Part shown: in pieces, positions 1 through 8,458 of the stretch
Position numbering within the stretch: the stretch's first letter is position 1
Layout: the number at the start of each line of letters is the position of its first letter
Assembly: GCF_035978755.1 (NCBI RefSeq)
Contig: NZ_CP108414.1
Coordinates: 2,542,001 to 2,606,000 of the forward strand
Reading direction: 5' to 3'
Source: Streptomyces sp. NBC_01298
Lineage (GTDB): Bacteria; Actinomycetota; Actinomycetes; Streptomycetales; Streptomycetaceae
DNA length: 64,000 bases
Made by a program: the position numbers and the translations under genes
Notes under the pieces: model-generated
What the model saw: the letters and a program-made list of their open reading frames with translations, nothing else
Told to the model about the DNA's origin: nothing
The model's database searches: none

Positions 1-159
1 GATCTCCGTGAGTTCGACGGTTCCGTCCGCCGGGGAGGGCAGCTGGTAGCGCATCCCGACGCGTGCGGATCCGTACAGGCTCCGTACCACGCAGACGGCC
101 CGTGAGGTTTCTGCGCTCTCGACCGAGATGATGAGGAGCCGGTGGGCGTCAGCCGCCAT
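1..159 (-). CDS. partial CDS, candidate immunity protein for the Rhs toxin
   Basis: An ATG at 159 opens a frame that stays open to the window edge (53 codons seen, beginning MAADAHRLLIISVES). It overlaps the last 11 bases of the upstream Rhs gene, whose TGA lies at 151-149. I do not recognise the protein. Position is the main clue: in polymorphic toxin loci the gene directly after the toxin usually encodes its cognate immunity protein, and the overlap suggests translational coupling. No signal peptide or membrane segment is visible in this part, so a cytoplasmic partner is expected. The C-terminal part is outside the window. That it is a gene is fairly safe; its role is inference. Confidence 0.6.
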   Translation of the reverse strand, partial: MAADAHRLLIISVESAETSRAVCVVRSLYGSARVGMRYQLPSPADGTVELTEI

Positions 160-3100
160 ACTCATGAGCCCTTCGAACGAATTCCGAGATCTGTTCCGGT
201 GTCAGTTTAGGGACGTCGTATTCCAGCAGGGGGTCCATGTCCGCCTGGTTGATCCGACTGGGGACATGGACGCCCATATCCCTCAGGATGTCGCGGGCGG
301 CCGCGGACGGAATCTCCGCCGACGCACGGGCCGTGACCTCCGCCGGGGACAGACCGACAGGCACCTCCGCCTCCCGCCGGATGTAGCCGTGGTAGGTCTC
401 CACCCCGTCCAGGGAACTGCGCGGGACGACTTGGACGACGGCGTCGCCGAACTCCTGCGCCCGGGTCGCGAACACCGTGGCCACACCGGGATCTGTCGAC
501 GTCGGCGTGATGGTCAGCTCCTGGACGCCCGGGCTTCCGTCGAATCCGCGTGTGGTGCCCCGGAACAGATGCTCGTCCTCGGGACACGGTGTCAGGCCCA
601 GCGGGTCGGCCCAGGTGTGCGGGTTGTGGACGTAGGCCACGGGGTTGGCTGCCGGGGCGAGACCCAGCGGATCGGGCGAGAGATAGCGCGCCGTCTCCGG
701 GTCGTAGGTCCGCAAGACGTTGTAGTGGAGGCCTGACTCGGGGTCGAAGTACTGCCCGGGGAACCGGAGCGGGGTGTACGCCGTCGCGTCCCGGTTCCAG
801 GTGGTCGTACCCCACACGGTGGCCCGGGTGTGCCAGGCCACCTGCCCGCCCTCGTCGACCAGTTCGGTCGGAGTACCCACCAGGTCCGTGACGATCGAGA
901 AGAACCGGGTGTCGATCTCGGACTGCGAGGAGCCCGTGGTGATGCGCTCCGTCTGGGTCAGCGGGTGCGCGCCCTGGTGGTTCCAGGTCAGCGTGACCGG
1001 GTGCGGCAGGTCGGGCGAGATCGTGGTCTGTTCGCACAGCACCGGGCCGTCCCAGGTGAACAGGGTCTCCTCCACCACCTCTCCGGACCCGGCGAGACGC
1101 TGTTTGGAGGTGCGACGCCCCAACGGGTCGTACCCGTATCGCCACGTCGTGCCGTCCGGCGTGATCACCGAGGTGAGCCGGTCCTCGCAGTCCCACGTGT
1201 ACCGCCAGGTGTCGGGCTTGCGGGAAAGGCGGGCCTTCTGCCGGAGGGTGACACGGCCCGCCGCGTCGTACTCGTAGCGAACCGATCCGGCGCGCTGGAT
1301 ACGGGTGCCCTCGTACACCCGGTCCCCCTGGGCCTCGCCGCCGGGGTGTGAGGCCGGCCATGAGGCCGAGGTCTGGTTGCCCGCCTCGTCGTAGGAGTAC
1401 CGCTCGGTCCAGTTCTCCGCGTCGACCGACGTGACGCGGGAAGCCGCATCGAGGGTGATGGCGCTGGGTCCGGTCAGGCTGTCGTCGATCTCCGTGAGAG
1501 CACCGTCCGCGCGGTAGGCGTAGCCGCGTCGCCGCAGGCCCCGGCCATCGTGGCCGATCAGCTGCTGCCCCGTGAGGCGGCCCACTTCGTCGAAGGTGCG
1601 GGAGAGCGAGGCTCCACCGCCCAGGGAACGTGACAGGGTCCGGCCGGCGGCATCACGTTCGAAGGTGACCGTTCGGCCCGCCGTGGTGAGGCGCGTCCGG
1701 CGCCCCGCCGCGTCGTACGTCCACTCGGTCCGCTCCCCCACGGGGGTGGTCCGCCCCGTCCGGCGCCCCACCTCGTCGTGGGTGAACGTCAGCGTGCGGC
1801 CGTCGACCGTCTCGGAGATCAGCCGTCCGGCCCGGTCCCGCAACCGTATGGCCTCAGCTTCCGGGCCGACGATCCGGGCGGGCTGGCCCGAAACGTCGTA
1901 CTCGTACGTCGTGACCGCTCCGGCGGCCTCCTTGCGGAGGACCTGGCCGAGTTCGTTGTACGCGTAGGTGATCCGTTCGCCGGTGGCCGTCGTGCGGGCC
2001 GTGAGGCGACCCGCCGGATCGTAGGCGTAGCCAGTGCGGCGGGCGTCGAAATCCGTCTCCGCGACCAGGCGGCCCGCCGGATCGTAGCTGTACGACCAGG
2101 TCAGGCCCTGCGGGTTGGTGACGTCCGTGAGCCGCAGCCCGGCGTCGTGAGTGAAGCTGTACCGCAGTCCGTCCGGGCCGGTGCGGGCGGTGAGCAGGTC
2201 GAAGTCCCCGTACTCGGAGAGGGTCGTGCCGCCCGCGGCGTCGGTGAACCGGACACAGTTGCCCTCGCCGTCGTACGTCCAGGACTCCGAGCCGCCGTCC
2301 GGGGCCGTACGGCGCAGCATCCGGCCCTCCACGCTCCACTCCATGCGGACGGTGTGGCCCAACGGATCCGTCACTGCGGCGGTGCGGCCGAAGGCGTCGT
2401 ACTCCCAACGGGTGCGGTTGCCCAGAGGATCGACCGTCTCGACGAGGAGTCCCGCCGCGTTACAGCGGACCGCCGTCATATGGCCCAGTGCGTCGGTCAC
2501 CGAGGCGATGTGCCCGCGCTCGTCGTAGGCGAAGCGAGTGGTGCTGCCCGAAGGGCCCGTCACCGAGGTGCGATTTCCCCGCTCGTCGTAGGTCTGCCGC
2601 ACCACGGTGCCGTCGGAGTTCACGATCCGCACCGGCCGGCCGAGGCTGTTGTACTCCGCCGTCGACCTACGGCCGTCCGGTCCCACCACGGACGTGATCC
2701 GGCCCGCCTCGTCGTACGAGAGTCCGGTCCGCCGGCCCAGCGGATCGGTGTGCGACAACAGGCGGTTGAAATGGTCGCGTTCTGTGCGGACCAGCGCACC
2801 GGTGGCATCGGTCGCGGCCACCACCTGCGCCCGTTCATTCGTCTCGTACCGCCGGAGGTGACCCAGTGCGTTCGTGGCGCGGGTGAGACCCGGCTCGTAC
2901 ACGTAGCGCACGTTGAGGTGGCCGTTGGTGCCCGACTGGGCGATGCAACGGTCGCGGTCGTCGTAGGCGTAATCGAAGTGATGGCCGTTGGTGTCGGTCC
3001 AGGAGGTGATTCGGGCCTGATCGTCGTAGCCGAACCGGAGCGGCTTCCCCGAGGAATTGACCACCTCGGTGAGGTGGCCGTCGTCGAAGCCGTAGTCCAG

Positions 3101-4804
3101 GATCCTGGTGCCGTCGCCCAGGGAGAGCGAGGTGATCCGGCCCTCGGCGGTGGTGACGTGCACCCGGTAGCCGCCGCTGTGGCTGACGGCTGTCGGGCTG
3201 CCGTCGTCGTCGTACTCGTACGCGATCCAGGCACCGTTTCGGTCGTCGAGCTGAACCAGGACGCCCTCGGCGGTGTAATGCCAGACCCGGCCCGCGTCGG
3301 GGTCGGTGACCGTGAACTCGCCCTCGGGCATCCGATCCAGTGGCCAGCGCCGGCCGTGGGTGGGCAATACGGGAACGCCCGGGGCGGGATGCGGGTAGCA
3401 CAACAGGCTGCCGTCCTCGCCGATCCGGACGACCCCTTCGGCGTCGATCTCCAACCGCTGGTCGAGCGTGCCGGCCCAGGAAGGCCCGAACCAGCGGCCG
3501 GCCCGGTACGAGGACTCGAAGGTACGGGTGAGGGCCAGCGGCAGCGAGCCCGGCAGGACCAGGTCGGTCTGTGGCAGAAGCATCCGTCCGGTCGCGACGT
3601 CGACCGGGTCGTCGATGCACGTCTTGTCCTTGGGGGCGCGCGAGGAACTGCCGGGGCCGTCCTTGCCGAGTTGGGTGCGGCCGGGCTTCAGGTCATCGGC
3701 GTGCCTGGCGACCGTGGCGCCCTTCTTGAGTGCGCCCAGGCCCTTGGAGCCGATGAGTTCCGGGATCATCTTCCCGATGCCCTCGGAGGGGTCCTTCATG
3801 AACTCGTCGAGCATCTGCTTGCCCGCACCGAGCGGGTCGTTGGCCGCCGTGACCAGACCCGCGGCCGTCGCATTCAGGTTCGTCACGTACTCGGCCGGGT
3901 GCGTCAGGTTGTACGGATCCATCGGGTTCAGCGCCCGCGCGAAGTTCGCGATCCCCGCCGTGCCCTTCATGACACCGCCCGCCAGGTGCGTCTTGGCCAG
4001 GTCCATGTAGTCCATGCCGTCGCCGAGCTGCTTCGCGTACGAAGGCTTCGGCGGAGCCGCGTCACGCGCCGCACGCACTGCCGTACGCACCGTCTCCGCC
4101 ACGTCGTTGCGCTGCTTGCGGGCACTGGTGAGCTTGTCCTGCGCGGCCGTCGCCAGCGCGGTGCCCGGGTCAGTGAAGCCCTCCGACGGGCGCGGCGGCA
4201 GCGTGTCCTTCTCCGCCCTCACCGCGTCGTTGTAGGTGTCGACCAGCTTGTTGTGCGCGCTGCGGGCGTCCGTGGAGACCTTCTTCGCGTGGTTGTACTC
4301 CTCCAGCGCCTCCTTGGCCTGGCCCTGCGCCCACTCCACCGTCTCCGCGAACCGGCCCATCGCGTCGGCGGCCTTCCCGAAGGCTTCGGCCGCCTTGAAC
4401 CAGCGCGGCGGCTCCTTCGCCACCGACTCCCGAAAGGAATCCGCCGCCTTGCCCCTCAGGCCGTCCGGCTCCCCCATCCCCTTCAGACCGTTGCCGACCT
4501 TGTCGAACGACGCCTTGAAATCGTTCAGATGGGACACCTGCGCCCGGATCTTCGACACGCTGCCGTAGATCAGCTTGTTCGGGTCCTCGGTTTGGCCAAG
4601 CTCCAACTCGGCCACATCCGCGCCGAGTTGGTTTGCGGCAGAGCGGCTCTTGTCGCGGATCCAGTCCCCGGCGTCATCCAGGCCGACATGCTCGGCGACG
4701 TCGGCCGTCTTGTCACCGGCCCACTCGACCGCGTCGCCGACCTTCTCCGCACCCTTCTCGACACCGTCCTCGATGACGTCCGGTACGAAATCCCGCCAGC
4801 CCAT
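149..4804 (-). CDS. Rhs/YD-repeat polymorphic toxin with C-terminal ART-like domain
   Basis: A 1551-residue protein in four parts. Residues 1-390 are helical, Ala/Lys/Asp-rich and lack a signal peptide, as in ESX-type or other non-Sec exported actinobacterial toxins. Residues ~395-480 resemble the DUF6531 segment that opens many Rhs proteins (DPVDVATGRM near its start). About 550-1340 are YD repeats of the Rhs shell. The conserved core end, with RYLSPDPLGL and ADPLGL, finishes at ~1405. The last ~144 residues are the variable effector: LFRG (Arg1415), TPTSTDP (Ser1436) and EAEV (Glu1478/Glu1480) fit the Arg-Ser-Glu triad of R-S-E ADP-ribosyltransferases. The start ATG overlaps the preceding gene's stop (TGATG), so this belongs to the operon that begins at 5780. 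The ART assignment is inference; the Rhs architecture is clear. Confidence 0.93.
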   Translation of the reverse strand: MGWRDFVPDVIEDGVEKGAEKVGDAVEWAGDKTADVAEHVGLDDAGDWIRDKSRSAANQLGADVAELELGQTEDPNKLIYGSVSKIRAQVSHLNDFKASFDKVGNGLKGMGEPDGLRGKAADSFRESVAKEPPRWFKAAEAFGKAADAMGRFAETVEWAQGQAKEALEEYNHAKKVSTDARSAHNKLVDTYNDAVRAEKDTLPPRPSEGFTDPGTALATAAQDKLTSARKQRNDVAETVRTAVRAARDAAPPKPSYAKQLGDGMDYMDLAKTHLAGGVMKGTAGIANFARALNPMDPYNLTHPAEYVTNLNATAAGLVTAANDPLGAGKQMLDEFMKDPSEGIGKMIPELIGSKGLGALKKGATVARHADDLKPGRTQLGKDGPGSSSRAPKDKTCIDDPVDVATGRMLLPQTDLVLPGSLPLALTRTFESSYRAGRWFGPSWAGTLDQRLEIDAEGVVRIGEDGSLLCYPHPAPGVPVLPTHGRRWPLDRMPEGEFTVTDPDAGRVWHYTAEGVLVQLDDRNGAWIAYEYDDDGSPTAVSHSGGYRVHVTTAEGRITSLSLGDGTRILDYGFDDGHLTEVVNSSGKPLRFGYDDQARITSWTDTNGHHFDYAYDDRDRCIAQSGTNGHLNVRYVYEPGLTRATNALGHLRRYETNERAQVVAATDATGALVRTERDHFNRLLSHTDPLGRRTGLSYDEAGRITSVVGPDGRRSTAEYNSLGRPVRIVNSDGTVVRQTYDERGNRTSVTGPSGSTTRFAYDERGHIASVTDALGHMTAVRCNAAGLLVETVDPLGNRTRWEYDAFGRTAAVTDPLGHTVRMEWSVEGRMLRRTAPDGGSESWTYDGEGNCVRFTDAAGGTTLSEYGDFDLLTARTGPDGLRYSFTHDAGLRLTDVTNPQGLTWSYSYDPAGRLVAETDFDARRTGYAYDPAGRLTARTTATGERITYAYNELGQVLRKEAAGAVTTYEYDVSGQPARIVGPEAEAIRLRDRAGRLISETVDGRTLTFTHDEVGRRTGRTTPVGERTEWTYDAAGRRTRLTTAGRTVTFERDAAGRTLSRSLGGGASLSRTFDEVGRLTGQQLIGHDGRGLRRRGYAYRADGALTEIDDSLTGPSAITLDAASRVTSVDAENWTERYSYDEAGNQTSASWPASHPGGEAQGDRVYEGTRIQRAGSVRYEYDAAGRVTLRQKARLSRKPDTWRYTWDCEDRLTSVITPDGTTWRYGYDPLGRRTSKQRLAGSGEVVEETLFTWDGPVLCEQTTISPDLPHPVTLTWNHQGAHPLTQTERITTGSSQSEIDTRFFSIVTDLVGTPTELVDEGGQVAWHTRATVWGTTTWNRDATAYTPLRFPGQYFDPESGLHYNVLRTYDPETARYLSPDPLGLAPAANPVAYVHNPHTWADPLGLTPCPEDEHLFRGTTRGFDGSPGVQELTITPTSTDPGVATVFATRAQEFGDAVVQVVPRSSLDGVETYHGYIRREAEVPVGLSPAEVTARASAEIPSAAARDILRDMGVHVPSRINQADMDPLLEYDVPKLTPEQISEFVRRAHEYGG

Positions 4805-5370
4805 CAGTGACCGCCCCCGTCACGCTTCGCCTGTTCCAACAGGTCCTTCAGCGAACCGATCTTCCCGGTGGAGGTGAGCTGGTCCCCGGTGTCCGACCAG
4901 GTCTTCTTGATGTCCTCGGCGCTCTTCTCGAAGGACTCCGGGCTGTAATCGGGCTTGTAGGCGTCCGCGGAGAAGATGTCACCCCAGCCCTTCTGCTCGA
5001 TCTCGTCCTCACTCGCGTGCGGATTGCCGAACGCGGCCGCGTTCGCGACCACCTTGAACGAGCCCTGGAGGTACTGCTCCTCCTCCCACACCGTGCCCGC
5101 CGCGATCCCCAACGACTGGGCGAGGGTGCTCGCGTTCTGCACCAGACTCCGCACGCCCCACTCCCAGCGCTCGCAGAAGTCCTCGAAGTCCGTGGCCAGA
5201 CCCGCGTGCCCGGCCTCCATCCCCGTCATCGCCAGGTTCTCGAACCCCGCACCCATCGAGGCCCCGGCCGCGTCCCCCGACTCCCGCAGCTCCCCGATCG
5301 CCGCCCTCAGCCCGTCCTGGATGTTCTTGACCGCCGCCGGCGAAACCTCGAGGTCCCCGTCGCCCGCCAT
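4804..5370 (-). CDS. ESX/WXG-like helical partner protein of the Rhs toxin
   Basis: 188 residues, mostly helical, with no signal peptide. The central part (FEDFCERWEWGVRSL) has the Trp-rich helix character of the WXG100/EspA-like superfamily, and a later stretch reads WGDIFSADAYKPDY. I chose ATG 5370 because it overlaps the upstream stop as TGATG; a longer in-frame extension reads into the neighbouring gene and has atypical composition. Its own stop overlaps the Rhs start in the same way. The tight coupling suggests it serves as chaperone, adaptor or secretion partner for the Rhs protein. That role is inferred from context rather than from a recognised catalytic motif. Confidence 0.82.
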   Translation of the reverse strand: MAGDGDLEVSPAAVKNIQDGLRAAIGELRESGDAAGASMGAGFENLAMTGMEAGHAGLATDFEDFCERWEWGVRSLVQNASTLAQSLGIAAGTVWEEEQYLQGSFKVVANAAAFGNPHASEDEIEQKGWGDIFSADAYKPDYSPESFEKSAEDIKKTWSDTGDQLTSTGKIGSLKDLLEQAKRDGGGH

Positions 5371-5780
5371 CAGGCCACCTCCCCAGGACCGGCCAGATCC
5401 ACCGCGTTCGCATCCGGGACGATCCCCGCCACCGGCGGGAAGAACATCGAACCGTCGTCGTCCGCGACGTTCACGACGACACCGGCCGGGCGGTCCGCCA
5501 TCGGAACCACCGCATCGGCCAGCCTCGCACCCAGCACCGAGAGGTAGTCCCACTCCCGGGCGGACTCCGCCTCACCACGCGCCTGCGCGAACCGGGCGAG
5601 GGCCTCCTCGTCCGTGAACGCGTAGATCCAGCGGATCCCACCCGACACCGCCGACATCAGCCCGCCGTCGGGCCCCTCGGCCAGCGGAACCAGCAGCACG
5701 GCCCGCCGGAACTCCCCCAGCAGGCGTGCCGGATCGCCCAGCCCGTCCCGTATCGCCTCAATCTCCGCGGTCAGTTCCAT
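5370..5780 (-). CDS. SseB-like domain protein, first gene of the toxin operon
   Basis: 136 residues. The pattern of an N-terminal helix, a hydrophobic strand (RRAVLLVPLAEGP), then WIYAFTDEEALARFAQARG and a late strand GVVVNVADDDGSMFFP matches the SseB N-terminal-like fold that is common beside actinobacterial toxin and ESX-type genes. ATG 5780 is preferred over upstream candidates because a GGAGG lies about ten bases before it; the nearer ATG at 5789 is too close to that site. The stop overlaps the next gene as TGATG. There is no catalytic motif. Its role in the operon is unknown; a chaperone or regulatory function would fit. Confidence 0.82.
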   Translation of the reverse strand: MELTAEIEAIRDGLGDPARLLGEFRRAVLLVPLAEGPDGGLMSAVSGGIRWIYAFTDEEALARFAQARGEAESAREWDYLSVLGARLADAVVPMADRPAGVVVNVADDDGSMFFPPVAGIVPDANAVDLAGPGEVA

Positions 5781-5870
5781 GAGCTGCATCCCTCCAGCGC
5801 CGGGCAGCGTCCCAGACCAACACGCTACCGGGGACCCCACCGGTTCCCTCAGGCCCCTTCCGCGGCCCTG

Positions 5871-6521
5871 TCAGGCGTGGTTGACCGGGAGGACGTCCGG
5901 GGAGAGGGCGCCGGCCTGGGCCGCGGCGCTCGTCATCTGCTTGCGGTGGTGGCGGCGGCAGAGGACCTCGTAGCCGATCTCCTCCGCCGGGCGGTTCACG
6001 TCGCCGACCACGACCTGGGCGCCCTCGACCACCATTTCGCCGCCGATCGTGCGTGCGTTGTGGGTGGCGCGGGCGCCGCACCAGCACAGGGCCTCCACCT
6101 GGAGCTGCTCCAGGCGGTCCGCCAGTTCGATCAGGCGCTGCGAGCCGGGGAAGAGCTTGGTGCGAAAGTCCGTCGTGATGCCGAAGGCGAAGACGTCCAT
6201 GTCGAGGTCGTCCACGATGCGGGCGAGCTGGTCGATCTGCTCGGGGGCCAGGAACTGGGCCTCGTCCACGATCACGTAGTCCGCCTTGCCGCCCTTGGTG
6301 AGCTGGGCGACCACGTACGCGTACAGGTCCATCCCCTCCGGCGCCTCCACCGCCTCCGTCACCAGGCCCAGGCGGGACGAGAGCTTGCCCTCGCCCGCCC
6401 GGTCGTCACGGGTGAAGATGACGCCCTGGAGCCCCCGCGCATCACGGTTGTGGGCGATCTGGAGCGCCAGTGTGCTCTTTCCGCAGTCCATCGTTCCGGA
6501 GAAGAACACCAGCTCGGGCAT
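5871..6521 (-). CDS. tdk: thymidine kinase (type II)
   Basis: 216 residues. It phosphorylates thymidine to dTMP with ATP in the salvage pathway, in the cytoplasm. The P-loop GTMDCGKST is at residues 9-17 and the Walker B-like DEAQF at 86-90, while GITTDF lies near 114-119. The structural zinc site typical of the family is visible as Cys146, Cys148, Cys188 and His191 (CWCG and CRRH). Length is normal for the type II (TK1-like) enzymes. It lies 51 bp downstream of the phosphodiesterase gene on the same strand and may share its transcript. The identification is secure. Confidence 0.97.
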   Translation of the reverse strand: MPELVFFSGTMDCGKSTLALQIAHNRDARGLQGVIFTRDDRAGEGKLSSRLGLVTEAVEAPEGMDLYAYVVAQLTKGGKADYVIVDEAQFLAPEQIDQLARIVDDLDMDVFAFGITTDFRTKLFPGSQRLIELADRLEQLQVEALCWCGARATHNARTIGGEMVVEGAQVVVGDVNRPAEEIGYEVLCRRHHRKQMTSAAAQAGALSPDVLPVNHA

Positions 6522-6572
6522 GGGGAGTACAGGGCCTTTCGAGGGGAGGGGGTGTGAGGGGGAAGGCGCGCG

Positions 6573-7778
6573 TCAGGAGCGGATTTCGAGCAGCGGGACC
6601 AGCTGCTCGGCCGGGGTCATGGAGCCGTGCATGCCCGCGAGGGCCGACTCGTTGGGCTCGGCCCGCGAGGCGGTGATCGCCACGTCGGCCTGGGCCGCGG
6701 CGATCACGTCGCCGATGCGGCCGAGGACCCGCTCGTCGCATTCGCCCGGCGCCCCGAACCAGCCCAGGTCCAGGGCCTCCGCGCGGCTCGCCACCCAGAA
6801 GCGGTCGCCGAGCACCTCGCGCCAGACGGTCAGGACGTCGGCCTCGGCTCCGGGTACGGCGTACACGTGCCGGGCCCGGCCCTCGCCGCCCAACAGGGCC
6901 ACGCCGGCGCCGAGTTCCCAGTCGTCGTCGTAGTCGATGCGGGAGTCCTCGTCGAAGGGGACGTCCACCATGCCGTGGTCGGCGGTCACGTACAGCGCGG
7001 TGCGCGGCGGCAGTTGCTCGGCCAGGCGCTGGACCAGGCGGTCCACGTACATGAGCTGGCCTCGCCAGGCGTCGGAGTCCACGCCGTGCCGGTGCCCGGC
7101 CCCGTCGAGCTCGCTGTAGTACGTGTACACGAGCGAGCGGTCGCCGGCCGCGAGCCGCTCGGCCGCGAGGTCCATGCGCTCCTCGCCGGTCATCCGGCCG
7201 AGGAAGGTGCCGCCGCTCAGCGCGACCTTCGTGAGCGGGGTGGTCTGGAAGGCGGGCGAGGACACCTGAGCCGTGGCCACTCCGGCCGCGTCCGCCTGCT
7301 GGAAGACGGTCGGGTACGGCTGCCAGGGCTTGGGCGAGGTCCACGGCTGCCAGCGGAGCTGGTTCATCAGTTCGCCGGTGGCGGGATTGCGCACGGTGTA
7401 CCCGGGCAGGCCGTGCCGCGCGGGCGGCAGGCCGGTGCCGACGGAGGCCAGCGAGGTGGCGGTGGTCGCCGGGAAGCCCGCGGTGATCGGGCGGCCGGTG
7501 CCGCCGCGCGAGGTGGCGAGCAGGGAGGTGAGGTACGGGGCCTCGTCCGGGTGGGCCTTGATCTGCTCCCAGCCCATGCCGTCGACCAGGAACACGCAGT
7601 TCCGGTCGGCCGGGGTCAGCTCGGCGATCGAGGCCTCGAAGCCGGGCACGCCTTGGCCGGCCACGAGGGTGGGCAGCAGGTCGGCGAGCGAACCGGTGCC
7701 GTAGTGCGGCACCGGGGCTCCGGCCAGGTCCAGCAGCTCGGGCTCGTCCTGCCAGCTCTGCGCGGCGGAGTACGCCAT
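6573..7778 (-). CDS. alkaline phosphatase-superfamily phosphodiesterase / nucleotide pyrophosphatase
   Basis: 401 residues without an obvious signal peptide. Metal-ligand and nucleophile motifs of the type I phosphodiesterase/nucleotide pyrophosphatase family appear in order: VDGMG (residues 65-69), the nucleophile loop PATTATS (103-109), SELDGAGHRHG (222-232) and TADHG (265-269). These support a two-metal hydrolase acting on a phosphodiester or phosphonate substrate. The true substrate cannot be read from sequence. The ATG at 7778 overlaps the upstream stop as TGATG, so it is translationally coupled to the DUF5998-type gene. Such enzymes are widespread in Streptomyces core genomes. Confidence 0.9.
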   Translation of the reverse strand: MAYSAAQSWQDEPELLDLAGAPVPHYGTGSLADLLPTLVAGQGVPGFEASIAELTPADRNCVFLVDGMGWEQIKAHPDEAPYLTSLLATSRGGTGRPITAGFPATTATSLASVGTGLPPARHGLPGYTVRNPATGELMNQLRWQPWTSPKPWQPYPTVFQQADAAGVATAQVSSPAFQTTPLTKVALSGGTFLGRMTGEERMDLAAERLAAGDRSLVYTYYSELDGAGHRHGVDSDAWRGQLMYVDRLVQRLAEQLPPRTALYVTADHGMVDVPFDEDSRIDYDDDWELGAGVALLGGEGRARHVYAVPGAEADVLTVWREVLGDRFWVASRAEALDLGWFGAPGECDERVLGRIGDVIAAAQADVAITASRAEPNESALAGMHGSMTPAEQLVPLLEIRS

Positions 7779-8374
7779 CAGCGGGCGGGGGTGGAGGTGG
7801 CTGCCGTCGCTTCGGAGAGCGCCTGTGCGAAGACCAGGGTCTGGCGCACCGCCTCCGGGCCGTCGCCGGCCTCGCTGACGCGCAGGCTGAGGTCGTCGGC
7901 GGTGGAGTTGCCGGTGTAGCCGTGGTCGGCGTCGCAGTTCTGGTCGCCGCAGGCGGCGGGCTCCAGGTCGATGCGCGAGACCGCGCCCCAGCCGATGGTC
8001 AGCACGACCTCGCGGGGCAGGGTGCCGGGAGTGTAGGACTCCGGGTTGGCGACGACGCGGCTGAGCACCACGGAGGAGATGCTGGCCAGCTTGACCGACT
8101 CGGTGGAGGTGGTCGCGTACGGCGACGGGGACCCGGCGTCGGCGGCCTGCTCGTCGGTGTGGCTGACGATGAAGCGGTTGCCGGTCAGGACCAGCACGGT
8201 GACGTGCCGGCGCACCTCGTTGGAGTCGAAGGTCGTCTCCTGGTGGACCAGGTACGACGAAATCGGCTCGCCGCCCACCGCGGCCTCCACGGCCTCGGCC
8301 ACGAGGGCCGGGTAGTAGCCGCTGCGCTCGATCGCCGTGCGCAGCCCCTGGGTCGTCGTACCGGATTTCGCCAT
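7778..8374 (-). CDS. conserved actinobacterial protein, DUF5998-like
   Basis: 198 residues beginning MAKSGTTTQGLRTAIE. I recognise it as the conserved actinobacterial family usually labelled DUF5998, which has no known activity. The sequence alternates short strands and helices, with a CGDQNCDADHGYTG loop near residue 150 that could bind a metal. There is no signal or membrane segment. ATG 8374 is favoured: upstream in-frame ATGs at 8404 and 8383 would put the purine-rich AGGA too close. The stop overlaps the start of the phosphodiesterase gene, so the two are probably made together. Confidence 0.85.
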   Translation of the reverse strand: MAKSGTTTQGLRTAIERSGYYPALVAEAVEAAVGGEPISSYLVHQETTFDSNEVRRHVTVLVLTGNRFIVSHTDEQAADAGSPSPYATTSTESVKLASISSVVLSRVVANPESYTPGTLPREVVLTIGWGAVSRIDLEPAACGDQNCDADHGYTGNSTADDLSLRVSEAGDGPEAVRQTLVFAQALSEATAATSTPAR

Positions 8375-8458
8375 GAGGTCCATCCTAAGGCCCGTACGGG
8401 GCACACCGGCCGCCCTGGGGCCCGGCGTGAAAGTGCCGTCTCCCCGCGGCCCCGGTCC

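Noticed and set aside
1778..4810. A 1010-codon open frame on the + strand opposite the Rhs gene
   Set aside because: It is the antisense shadow of a high-GC gene: Arg/Val/Gly-rich, no domain resemblance, no ribosome site, while the minus strand encodes a clear Rhs protein.
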